Below, one piece after another: positions 1-6,365 of a DNA stretch of 7,456 nucleotides. The notes below the pieces were generated by a model. It was not told where the DNA came from. It saw only the letters and a program-made list of their open reading frames with translations, and searched no databases. The number at the start of each line of letters is the position of its first letter. The stretch's first letter is position 1. The DNA comes from Gammaproteobacteria bacterium. Lineage in GTDB: Bacteria; Pseudomonadota; Gammaproteobacteria; PS1; Pseudothioglobaceae. The stretch covers positions 1 to 7,456 of the forward strand of contig JAQRMT010000073.1 of assembly GCA_028599035.1 (NCBI GenBank), given 5' to 3'. Position numbers and translations under genes: made by a program.

Positions 1-37
1 AAAACCATTATTTAACCGATGCGAGAACGATCACTAA

Positions 38-430
38 TTACCCTTGAAAGGCTTGTTCTACACTTGTTTTCTTAAGTTTGGCGTAATAAAAACCATCAAA
101 TTCATGAGTGGGTAATTGCTGCTTGCCAACAATAGTTTTAATACCCCAATCTGTATTGATTTTAATTTCTTTAGCGTTAGAATGGCTATTAAGAAATTCA
201 GCTATTTGAAATTCATTTTCTGCTTTTAGAATAGAGCAAGTGGCATAAAGTAGTGTGCCACCTGGTTTGAGCATTAGCCACAAATTTTCCAAAATATCTT
301 TTTGCAAGGCGACTAAATTGGTGATGTCTTTGGGTTTTCGCAAGAGCTTAATGTCAGGATGGCGGCGAATAACACCAGTAGCAGAACACGGGGCATCGAG
401 CAATATTTTGTCAAATAATTCGCCCCCTCG
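38..430 (-). pseudogene. rsmB: C-terminal remnant of 16S rRNA m5C methyltransferase RsmB (5' part missing)
   Basis: RsmB methylates C967 of 16S rRNA using SAM. About 128 residues remain of a family usually near 430. The frame opens after a TGA at 431-433 and reads RGG, then ELFDKILLDAPCSATG, so recognisable homology begins near 421. The motif IV loop (DAPCS, followed by GVIRRHPDIK) and motif VI (YATCS) with the catalytic cysteine are present, and the family's C-terminal DGFYYAKL survives. The NusB-like RNA-binding domain and the SAM-binding motif I, which should lie upstream, are absent. The only candidate start is a TTG at 401-403 with no Shine-Dalgarno. The surviving codons carry no internal stop or frameshift, so the break looks recent or the fragment may be tolerated. 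It is very unlikely to be an active methyltransferase. The lost part abuts REP-like palindromes. An assembly join or an rsmB 5' part elsewhere in the genome cannot be excluded. Confidence 0.85.
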
Positions 431-439
431 TCAAGGTAC

Positions 440-500
440 CTCGTTCCCAAGCTCCTGCTTGGGAACGCATACGCTACTAAGCAGGAGCTTAGGTGAGAGG
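440..500. repeat. Pair of inverted REP-like palindromes (REPIN-like)
   Basis: Copy 1 contains a perfect hairpin at 442-467, with arms CGTTCCCAAGC and GCTTGGGAACG and loop TCCT. Copy 2 (about 472-500) is the same element in opposite orientation and degenerate. It keeps the 12-base core AAGCAGGAGCTT (479-490) exactly and about 21 of 29 bases overall against the reverse complement of copy 1; its own stem is CTAAGC/GCTTAG (477-492). Two inverted palindromes a few bases apart are the geometry of REPINs, which are mobilised by REP-associated (RAYT) transposases. The core CGTTCCCAAGC resembles REP-like palindromes I recall from various bacteria, but I could not search for it. No transposase is present in the window. 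The element lies exactly where the rsmB homology ends. Confidence 0.75.
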
Positions 501-502
501 AG

Positions 503-532
503 AAAAAACCCAGCTTAATTGCTGGGTTTTTT
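503..532 (-). terminator. Intrinsic terminator of trhO, symmetrical
   Basis: The stem CCCAGC (509-514) and GCTGGG (521-526) has loop TTAATT, flanked by six A on one side and six T on the other, so it can act on either strand. On the minus strand it starts within the trhO TAA stop codon (531-533), leaving no spacer. It also insulates trhO from the REP-like repeat and the rsmB remnant. Confidence 0.9.
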
Positions 533-1502
533 ATGGAAAGGTAGGGGTAACTTTCTTCTTGGCTTTCTTTTTCGCTTTGGCATGGATTATCTGTGCGGCA
601 TTGTCGCCAATATGCTCTTCACCACGCGCTTTTGCCAGTTCAATTTGGTGTTGTCTTTCTTTATAGCGATTAAGTTGCTCCTCAGAGCGAGTGCCGTAAC
701 AACGAGGGCAAGAAACGCCTTTTTCATAATGTTGGTGTTGTTTATCTGCCTTTGTGATTGGATAACGACAAGCATGACACTGATCATATTGCCCTTGCTC
801 TAAATTGTGCTTAACGGCGACTCGTTCATCAAACACGAAGCACTCGCCGTCCCAGAGACTTTCGTCCTCATCTACTTCTTCTAAGTACTTCAACACGCCA
901 CCGTGCAGGTGGTAAACAGACTTAAAGCCTTGTGATTTTAAATAGGCAGTGGATTTTTCGCAACGAATACCGCCAGTACAAAACATGGCTACTTTTTTAT
1001 CACGATATTGCTCTAAATTTTCCTTAGTGTAGGCAGGAAACTCCCTAAAAGTTTCGGTATTTGGGTTGATAGCGCCTTTAAAACTACCAATACCGTACTC
1101 ATAATCATTACGCGTATCAATCACCACCACATCGGGGTCGCTAATTAGCGCATTCCAGTCCTTAGGTTTGACATAGGTACCAACCGAAGACAATGGGTCT
1201 ATATGCTCCACACCCAGCGTTACAATTTCTTTTTTAAGTTTAACTTTGAGGCGTTTAAATGGCAATTTTTCAGCCTGAGAAAACTTAATCTCTAAATTAT
1301 TAAAGCGCCCATCATCTTCAAGAAACTGAACCAACTCATCAATCGCATCTTGTGTGCCAGCAACTGTGCCATTCAAGCCTTCTAACGCTAAAAGAAGCGT
1401 GCCCTTTATCTCTAAATCTACCATTAGTGTGCGCAAAGGTGTACGAAATTTCTCAAAATCATCTAAACGCACAAACTGATAAAGAGCACAAACTGTGAAC
1501 AT
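531..1502 (-). CDS. trhO: tRNA uridine(34) hydroxylase TrhO (YceA, rhodanese family)
   Basis: TrhO hydroxylates U34 in the anticodon wobble position of a subset of tRNAs, giving ho5U, the precursor of cmo5U, in an oxygen-dependent cytosolic reaction. The protein has 323 residues, slightly shorter than the E. coli protein (about 350). Residues 1-95 form the family's N-terminal ferredoxin-like region. The rhodanese domain covers about 110-215, with IDTRNDYEYG at 128-137 and the active loop CTGGIRCEK at 175-183, where C175 is the rhodanese catalytic position. Two C-terminal cysteine pairs, CHAC (242-245) and CPRC (265-268), look like a metal knuckle. The tail is lysine-rich (309-317). The ATG at 1500-1502 gives the expected N terminus; only a weak purine stretch precedes it. 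It is a single-gene unit, transcribed divergently from dxs and closed by the hairpin at its stop codon. Confidence 0.95.
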   Translation of the reverse strand: MFTVCALYQFVRLDDFEKFRTPLRTLMVDLEIKGTLLLALEGLNGTVAGTQDAIDELVQFLEDDGRFNNLEIKFSQAEKLPFKRLKVKLKKEIVTLGVEHIDPLSSVGTYVKPKDWNALISDPDVVVIDTRNDYEYGIGSFKGAINPNTETFREFPAYTKENLEQYRDKKVAMFCTGGIRCEKSTAYLKSQGFKSVYHLHGGVLKYLEEVDEDESLWDGECFVFDERVAVKHNLEQGQYDQCHACRYPITKADKQHQHYEKGVSCPRCYGTRSEEQLNRYKERQHQIELAKARGEEHIGDNAAQIIHAKAKKKAKKKVTPTFP

Positions 1503-1529
1503 AAGTCTTTTGTTGCAATAAAAGCATCT

Positions 1530-1559
1530 ATTTTACAATGAGATATAAATATTTGTCAG
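1530..1559 (-). promoter_or_regulatory. Putative sigma70 promoter of trhO
   Basis: On the minus strand CTGACA (1554-1559, five of six consensus bases) and TAAAAT (1530-1535, five of six) are separated by 18 bp. Transcription would start near 1523, giving a leader of about 20 nt before the trhO ATG. Confidence 0.55.
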
Positions 1560-1561
1560 CG

Positions 1562-1567
1562 TATAAT
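1562..1567 (+). promoter_or_regulatory. Putative -10 element of dxs
   Basis: A perfect TATAAT on the plus strand, 28 bp before the dxs start, predicts a leader of about 20 nt. No good -35 sits 16-18 bp upstream; the nearest TTTACA (1532-1537) is 24 bp away. It lies next to the -35 of the divergent trhO promoter, so the two would compete. An alternative -10, TACAAT at 1534-1539, also exists. Confidence 0.4.
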
Positions 1568-1595
1568 ACAAGCCTTTGAAACACTTTATTTTTGC

Positions 1596-3398
1596 GTGCT
1601 TGATTCAATCAACTGTCCACAAGATATTAAACAACTGAATTTAAAACAGTTACAATCTTTAGCGGATGAAATTCGTGCGTTTTTAATCGAAAATATTCAA
1701 AAAACAGGCGGGCATCTTGCGCCTAATCTTGGCACGGTTGAAATGTCTATTGCAGTGCATTATGTCTTTAATACGCCAAAAGACAGCCTAGTGTTTGATG
1801 TTGGGCATCAGTCTTATACGCACAAAATCCTCACAGGGCGTAAGGACAGAATGCACTCGTTGCGACAGAAAAACGGCTTGTCTGGCTTTACCAAAAGAAC
1901 GGAAAGCGAACATGATAGTTTTGGCGCTGGGCATTCTTCTACCTCGATTAGTGCCGCACTAGGTATCGCAATTGCCAATGGAATTAATCATAGTAACGGC
2001 AAATCTATTGCGGTCATTGGCGATGGTGCGCTCACAGGCGGAATGTCGTTCGAGGCACTAAACCATGCGGGCGACAGTGATGCGGATTTGCTGATTATTC
2101 TCAACGACAACGATATGAGTATCTCAAAAAATGTCGGAGCAATGAGCAAATATCTAACCAAACTTATTTCTGGCAAGATGTATTCAACCATGAGAAACAA
2201 ATCGCTAGGTTTTTTGGAGAAGATGCCTCGTATGCATGAATTTGCCAAACGCTCAGAAGAGCATCTCAAGGGTATGGTGTTGCCGAGCACTTTGTTTGAA
2301 GAATTGGGGCTTGATTATTATGGACCTATTGATGGGCACGATTTACCCACTTTAATCAAAACATTGCAAAATTTAAAGACGCAAAACAAGCCTAGACTGC
2401 TCCACATTATTACCAAAAAAGGCTATGGACTAGACAGTGCAGAAAACGACCCTTGTAAGTTCCATGGTATTGCCCCTGCTACTGATAGTGCAAGCACATT
2501 GGACAGCTATAGTGCTGTTTTCGGACGCTGGCTGGTCAATACTGCCACCAACAACAAGAAACTAATTGCCATTACACCAGCGATGTGCACTGGCTCTGGC
2601 ATGGGCGAGTTTGAGCAGAAATTCCCTGAGCGGTACTTTGATGTTGGGATTGCCGAACAACACGCTGTTACTTTTGCAGGCGGCTTAGCCACACAGGGAT
2701 TTAAACCTGTTGTGGCGATTTATTCAACCTTTCTGCAACGCAGTTATGACCAACTTATTCACGACATTGCTTTACAAAATTTGAATGTCATTTTTGCCAT
2801 TGACCGTGCAGGCTTGGTGGGTGCTGATGGCGCTACTCATGCAGGATGTTTTGATTTGAGTTTTTTAAGGTGTATTCCAAATTTAACCATTATGGCGCCC
2901 AGCAATGGCTTGGAAATGTATCAAATGCTAAACACTGCCCTTGAGATGAAGACGCCTGTTTGCATTCGTTATCCCAGAGGTTCGGCAAATGTAGAAAACT
3001 ACGAAACTCAAGATATTGTTGAAATTGGCAAAGCTAAGGTTTTATTAAAAGGCAAAAAAACAGCTATTTTCGCTTTTGGCAACAGACTTGAATGCGCCCT
3101 AGAGGCGGGCAAAAAATTAGGGGTTAGCGTGGTTGATATGCGTTTTGTTAAGCCGCTAGACACAGCGCTTATTAGTGCAATGGCGGATTCGCATCAACAG
3201 TTAATTTCCATTGAGGATAACGCCATATCAGGGGGTGCGGGCAGTGCAATTAGCGAATATCTGCATCAGCAAAAAATCACCACGCCTTTACGCATCTTAG
3301 GTTTGCCAGATGATTTTACTGAACAAGGGTCTCAAGAAGAATTGTATCAACAATATGGGCTAACAGCCGAAGCTATTATTGCTATTGTCAACTCATGA
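1596..3398 (+). CDS. dxs: 1-deoxy-D-xylulose-5-phosphate synthase (Dxs)
   Basis: Dxs condenses pyruvate with glyceraldehyde 3-phosphate, using thiamine diphosphate, to make DXP. This is the entry step of the MEP isoprenoid pathway and also feeds thiamine and pyridoxal synthesis. The protein has 600 residues against about 620 in E. coli. Visible features are H40 in TGGHLAPNLG, GHQSYTHKILTGR (70-82), GHSSTS (112-117), the TPP/Mg motif GDGALTGG (142-149) with N170/N172, and GPIDGHD (243-249). The pyrimidine-binding domain carries the catalytic glutamate E354 in IAEQHAVTFAGG, then DRAGLVGADGATH (403-415) and RYPRG (458-462). The C-terminal domain has VVDMRFVKPLD and EDNAISGGAGS. The start is GTG at 1596: no in-frame ATG lies upstream and the N terminus then aligns with the E. 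coli DST/DS segment. No Shine-Dalgarno is visible. Its stop overlaps the next start (ATGA). Confidence 0.97.
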   Translation: MLDSINCPQDIKQLNLKQLQSLADEIRAFLIENIQKTGGHLAPNLGTVEMSIAVHYVFNTPKDSLVFDVGHQSYTHKILTGRKDRMHSLRQKNGLSGFTKRTESEHDSFGAGHSSTSISAALGIAIANGINHSNGKSIAVIGDGALTGGMSFEALNHAGDSDADLLIILNDNDMSISKNVGAMSKYLTKLISGKMYSTMRNKSLGFLEKMPRMHEFAKRSEEHLKGMVLPSTLFEELGLDYYGPIDGHDLPTLIKTLQNLKTQNKPRLLHIITKKGYGLDSAENDPCKFHGIAPATDSASTLDSYSAVFGRWLVNTATNNKKLIAITPAMCTGSGMGEFEQKFPERYFDVGIAEQHAVTFAGGLATQGFKPVVAIYSTFLQRSYDQLIHDIALQNLNVIFAIDRAGLVGADGATHAGCFDLSFLRCIPNLTIMAPSNGLEMYQMLNTALEMKTPVCIRYPRGSANVENYETQDIVEIGKAKVLLKGKKTAIFAFGNRLECALEAGKKLGVSVVDMRFVKPLDTALISAMADSHQQLISIEDNAISGGAGSAISEYLHQQKITTPLRILGLPDDFTEQGSQEELYQQYGLTAEAIIAIVNS

Positions 3399-3889
3399 AA
3401 AAACTACTGAAACGCTATAGTCCCAATGCAAATGAACTAAAAAATCACAAATCGCTTGGCTGGATCAGTAAACATTTAAACAATGCCAGTTTATGGAATT
3501 TCAATCGAAAATCTGTCTCTAAAGCATTTGCAATCGGTTTGTTTTGTGCCTTTATTCCCGTGCCATTCCAGATGCTACTCGCTACCCCTGGTGCCATTAT
3601 TTTTTCAGCTAACTTACCTGTGGCAGTCGCACTGGTATGGATTACTAATCCTATTACTATACCGCCAATTTTTTACGCCTGTTACAAACTCGGTGCCTGG
3701 ATTCTGGATGTAAGTATCGATCAGGATTTTGTGATGTCGCTTGAGTATGTGTGGCAAGTGTTTGATACTATCTGGCAACCGTTCTTGTTGGGCTGCTTAA
3801 TTGTGTCTGCCGTTAGTTCGGTGATGGGTTATTTCACTATTCAGCTTATTTACCGACTAAAAGCCTATAAAAGACTTAAAAAATATTAA
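3395..3889 (+). CDS. DUF2062 family inner-membrane protein
   Basis: The protein has 164 residues and belongs to the DUF2062 family, recognised from SKAFAIGLFCAFIPVPFQM (42-60) and the NPITIPPIFYACY loop (85-97). Function is unproven for this family. Hydrophobic segments lie at about 44-62, 65-84 and 130-152, with a lysine-rich N terminus (1-27) and a basic tail (154-163), which suggests both ends are cytoplasmic or membrane-proximal. The ATG overlaps the dxs TGA as ATGA, so translation is probably coupled to dxs and the two are co-transcribed. The stop codon overlaps the convergent ispG stop by four bases, and the last codons (RLKKY) form one arm of an inverted repeat shared with ispG. Physical linkage to dxs does not by itself show a role in isoprenoid metabolism. 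Confidence 0.9.
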   Translation: MKKLLKRYSPNANELKNHKSLGWISKHLNNASLWNFNRKSVSKAFAIGLFCAFIPVPFQMLLATPGAIIFSANLPVAVALVWITNPITIPPIFYACYKLGAWILDVSIDQDFVMSLEYVWQVFDTIWQPFLLGCLIVSAVSSVMGYFTIQLIYRLKAYKRLKKY

Positions 3890-3905
3890 GATTTTTTAAG
3901 TCTTT
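3870..3905. terminator. Bidirectional AT-rich inverted repeat across the DUF2062/ispG stop codons
   Basis: AAAGACTTAAAAAAT (3870-3884) and ATTTTTTAAGTCTTT (3891-3905) are perfect 15-bp inverted arms separated by ATTAAG. In either direction the transcript folds into a hairpin whose 3' arm carries a run of six U, but there is no separate U tract beyond the stem. It is the only candidate terminator between the two convergent genes. Each arm also encodes RLKK at the end of one of the two proteins. Confidence 0.65.
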
Positions 3906-4962
3906 GCCTGATTTGCGCCTCAAGTTCGTCAACTAAATTCTCATTGGTTACTTTGGAGTGTGTTAACCCGTCAATATACATCAGATTAGGTTCGCCGCCA
4001 GTCAGCCCTACTGAGACTGCCTTGGCTTCACCAGGCCCATTAACCACACAGCCAATCACCGCTGCATCAATCGGTTCGTTAATGTCTTCAAGGCGGGCTT
4101 CAAGTTCGTTTACCACTTTAATCACATCGAATTTTTGCCGTGAACAAGAAGGGCAAGCAATCAAATTAACGCCTTTTTGTCGTAAACCTAATGATTTTAA
4201 AATATCAAAACCTACCTTAATTTCATCCACCGGGTCAGAGGCCAAAGAAACACGGATGGTGTCGCCGATACCTTCTGCAAGCAACAAACCCAAACCAACC
4301 GAAGATTTGACTGATCCTGCTCTAAGTGAGCCTGCCTCGGTAATACCCAAATGCAATGGGTTATCAATTTGCGATGCCAACTCCTTATAAGCAAAAACAC
4401 TCATAAACACTTCAGAAGCCTTGAGTGATATCTTGTAATTATCAAAGCTCAGTTTATCCAAAATATCGATATGCCTAAAGGCGCTTTCTACCATTGCTTC
4501 AGGGGTTGGTTCGGTGTATTTCTTTTGTAAATATTTTTCCAAAGAGCCTGCATTCACGCCAATACGAATGGGGATATTATGATCTTTGGCGGATGCTACC
4601 ACTTCTGCTACCCTATCTGCTCGCCCAATATTGCCTGGATTAATACGCAAGCAATCAGCGCCATATTCTGCCACCTTGAGTGCAATTTTGTAATCAAAAT
4701 GAATATCGGCAATCAGAGGGATATTGATCTGTTTTCTAATAGCCTTAAAGGCTTCTGCCGCACCCATTGTCGGTATAGAAACACGCACCAAATCAGCACC
4801 TGCATTTTGAATAGATTGTATTTGTGCAACTGTTGCCTTAATATCATTAGTATCAGTATTGGTCATGCTCTGCACAGAAATAGGTGCATCACCGCCAATT
4901 GCCACATTGCCAACAAAAATTTGCTTAGATTTTCTTCTAATAATAGTATGAACAGGTTTCAT
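3886..4962 (-). CDS. ispG: 4-hydroxy-3-methylbut-2-en-1-yl diphosphate synthase (IspG/GcpE)
   Basis: IspG reductively converts MEcPP to HMBPP, the penultimate MEP step, with a [4Fe-4S] cluster fed by flavodoxin or ferredoxin. The protein has 358 residues, in the range of the two-domain bacterial form (E. coli about 372). The N-terminal TIM barrel shows SVQSMTNTDT (29-38), ADIHFDY (85-91), LRINPGNIG (105-113) and HLGITEAG (204-211). The C-terminal cluster domain shows CPSCSR with C270 and C273, then GCVVNGPGEA with C305 and E312, the same ligand numbers as in E. coli. It is the last gene of the rlmN block: its ATG overlaps the stop of the small membrane protein gene as ATGA, with no obvious Shine-Dalgarno, so translation is probably coupled. 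Its 3' end overlaps the convergent DUF2062 gene by four bases. All key residues are intact. Confidence 0.97.
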   Translation of the reverse strand: MKPVHTIIRRKSKQIFVGNVAIGGDAPISVQSMTNTDTNDIKATVAQIQSIQNAGADLVRVSIPTMGAAEAFKAIRKQINIPLIADIHFDYKIALKVAEYGADCLRINPGNIGRADRVAEVVASAKDHNIPIRIGVNAGSLEKYLQKKYTEPTPEAMVESAFRHIDILDKLSFDNYKISLKASEVFMSVFAYKELASQIDNPLHLGITEAGSLRAGSVKSSVGLGLLLAEGIGDTIRVSLASDPVDEIKVGFDILKSLGLRQKGVNLIACPSCSRQKFDVIKVVNELEARLEDINEPIDAAVIGCVVNGPGEAKAVSVGLTGGEPNLMYIDGLTHSKVTNENLVDELEAQIRQRLKKS

Positions 4963-5243
4963 TTTTGAATAATTTCATCCAAATTTTCTAAAATTTCAGG
5001 TCTTCTTGGTTGAATTTCACCACCCTCAACATTAATAGGAGTAAGGGAAACTTTGATTTTTTCTATTTCTGCCTCTTTAATAACAATCAAACCTATACTT
5101 GGGGTTTTTGGCACTTTCAACTCATTAAAAAAATAATAAATAGCAATAATAATTAATGCAAAAAATAATATTGACAACCACTTAACCAAACTTTTTTTGT
5201 TTGTTTTTGTTTGTCGTGGATAGTAATCAATGCCATCTATCAT
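4959..5243 (-). CDS. Small single-pass membrane protein of unknown function, between rlmN and ispG
   Basis: I do not recognise the family. The 94-residue product has a basic N-terminal stretch (QTKTNKKSLVK, 11-21), one strong hydrophobic segment at about 22-40 (WLSILFFALIIIAIYYFF) and a soluble tail of about 54 residues ending in an acidic stretch (EILENLDEIIQK). By the positive-inside rule the tail should face the periplasm. It has no cysteines and no lipobox or cleavable signal. Both ends are ATGA overlaps: its ATG with the rlmN stop and its TGA with the ispG start, which supports a real translated gene in a coupled operon. A partial Shine-Dalgarno (GGA) lies about 7 nt before the ATG. In E. 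coli the interval between rlmN and ispG holds pilF and rodZ. A RodZ reduced to its membrane anchor is possible, but there is no helix-turn-helix domain and I see no clear sequence match. Confidence 0.8.
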   Translation of the reverse strand: MIDGIDYYPRQTKTNKKSLVKWLSILFFALIIIAIYYFFNELKVPKTPSIGLIVIKEAEIEKIKVSLTPINVEGGEIQPRRPEILENLDEIIQK

Positions 5244-6322
5244 ATCTGCGTCCGCTTGGTTTTATCAACAACCTTGCCAGCCAATTGACCACAAGCTGCA
5301 TCCACCTCTTCTCCGCGTGTACGCCTAGTAGTGGTACGAATACCGCTGTCAAACAAAACATCTTGAAAGGTTGCAATTGTAACCTTTTCTGAAGTTTGAT
5401 ATTGAGTTTCTGGAAAAGGATTAAAGGGAATTAGATTCACTTTAACCGAGAGTCCTTTTAACAAAATTGCTAATTTTTTAGCCTGAGCAACGCTGTCATT
5501 CACGCCCTTTAACATCACATATTCAAATAAAATGTGACGCTCCTGTGTGCCTGCCGTTAAATAATTTTGACAAGCCAATAAGAGTTCTTTAATCGGATAT
5601 TTTTGGTTGATTGGTACTAACTCATCACGCAGCATGTCATCGGGCGCATGTAAAGATATTGCCAAACTTACTGGCGTTCTATCTGCCATACGCAACAACG
5701 CTGGCACCACGCCCGAGGTTGAGATGGTTACCTTGCGCCTAGAAAGACCAAACGCTAAATCATCTAATAGTAAATCACAAGCCGTATACACTGATTTTTC
5801 ATTCAACAATGGTTCACCCATGCCCATAAATACTACATTGGAAATACGCTTACCTTTGTCGGCCAAATACCGCTTGGCAATCATCACTTGAGCGATAATC
5901 TCTGCCGTATTCAAATTACGATTGAATCCTTGCATACCTGTTGCACAAAAAGTACACGCTAACGAGCAACCTACTTGGGAGGAAATACACAGTGTGCCTC
6001 TATCTTTATCTGGAATATACACCGTTTCTATAAAATTATTGTCGCCCACATTAATAACCCACTTAATGACTCCGTCAAGCGCATAATCCCGTTTGAATAT
6101 CTCGGGAAGGTTAATACAGGCAGTGTCGTCAAGTTGCTGTCTAAGTTTTTTACTAAGATTCAGCATTTTATCAAAATCAAACTCATGGTATTTATAAATC
6201 CATTGCATAATTTGTTTGACACGATAAGGCTTCTCGCCCAAAACTTCAAAAAACTCAGTTAGCGCTTGTTGATTTAGGTTTAAAAGATTTTGCTTGTATT
6301 TGTTGTTTGACATAATGGACAT
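5240..6322 (-). CDS. rlmN: Dual-specificity 23S rRNA A2503 / tRNA A37 methyltransferase RlmN (radical SAM)
   Basis: RlmN makes 2-methyladenosine at A2503 of 23S rRNA and A37 of some tRNAs by a radical SAM, ping-pong mechanism. With the ATG at 6320-6322 the product has 360 residues. It shows YRVKQIMQWIY near the N terminus and the radical SAM cluster CSLACTFC at about 119-126 (C119, C123, C126). It also has the conserved cysteine seven residues earlier (C112), GMGEPLLN, SLHAP, NLIPFNPF and RRTRGEEVDAACGQLAG with the methyl-carrying cysteine near 344. A TTG 36 bp further upstream is in frame, but those codons (EAPSGAFF) are the hupB terminator, so that start is rejected; an ATG at 6311-6313 is also possible. 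The gene lies 43 bp after hupB and probably depends on readthrough or a promoter inside hupB. Its stop overlaps the next ATG. Confidence 0.96.
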   Translation of the reverse strand: MSIMSNNKYKQNLLNLNQQALTEFFEVLGEKPYRVKQIMQWIYKYHEFDFDKMLNLSKKLRQQLDDTACINLPEIFKRDYALDGVIKWVINVGDNNFIETVYIPDKDRGTLCISSQVGCSLACTFCATGMQGFNRNLNTAEIIAQVMIAKRYLADKGKRISNVVFMGMGEPLLNEKSVYTACDLLLDDLAFGLSRRKVTISTSGVVPALLRMADRTPVSLAISLHAPDDMLRDELVPINQKYPIKELLLACQNYLTAGTQERHILFEYVMLKGVNDSVAQAKKLAILLKGLSVKVNLIPFNPFPETQYQTSEKVTIATFQDVLFDSGIRTTTRRTRGEEVDAACGQLAGKVVDKTKRTQI

Positions 6323-6345
6323 AAAAAAAGCACCCGAAGGTGCTT
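6323..6345 (-). terminator. Intrinsic terminator of hupB with UUCG loop
   Basis: On the minus strand AAGCACC-TTCG-GGTGCTT forms a 7-bp stem with a stable UUCG tetraloop, and a T tract (A run at 6323-6329) follows. The T tract runs directly into the rlmN ATG at 6322. The 3' arm contains GGTG about 8 nt before that ATG, the only Shine-Dalgarno-like bases available to rlmN. Confidence 0.9.
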
Positions 6346-6365
6346 CTTTCTGAAACAATTAAAAT

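Noticed and set aside
1..37. Possible start of another minus-strand gene (ATG at 6-8)
   Set aside because: Only two codons are visible before the window edge, so nothing can be supported.
440..500. CRISPR-like repeat units
   Set aside because: There are only two copies, in inverted orientation and with different conservation, with no regular spacers and no cas genes.
255..803. Plus-strand reading frames at 255-518 and 519-803
   Set aside because: They run antisense to rsmB and trhO, show no family resemblance, and the first crosses the REP pair and terminator.
3944..4968. Plus-strand reading frames opposite ispG (3944-4390 and 4579-4968)
   Set aside because: They are antisense shadows of a well-conserved gene, with no ribosome-binding site or recognisable protein.
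6323..6358. N-terminal extension of RlmN from a TTG at 6356-6358
   Set aside because: The 12 extra codons are the hupB terminator hairpin and T tract, and the extension (FQKEAPSGAFF) is not part of the RlmN family; the ATG at 6322 or 6313 fits better.
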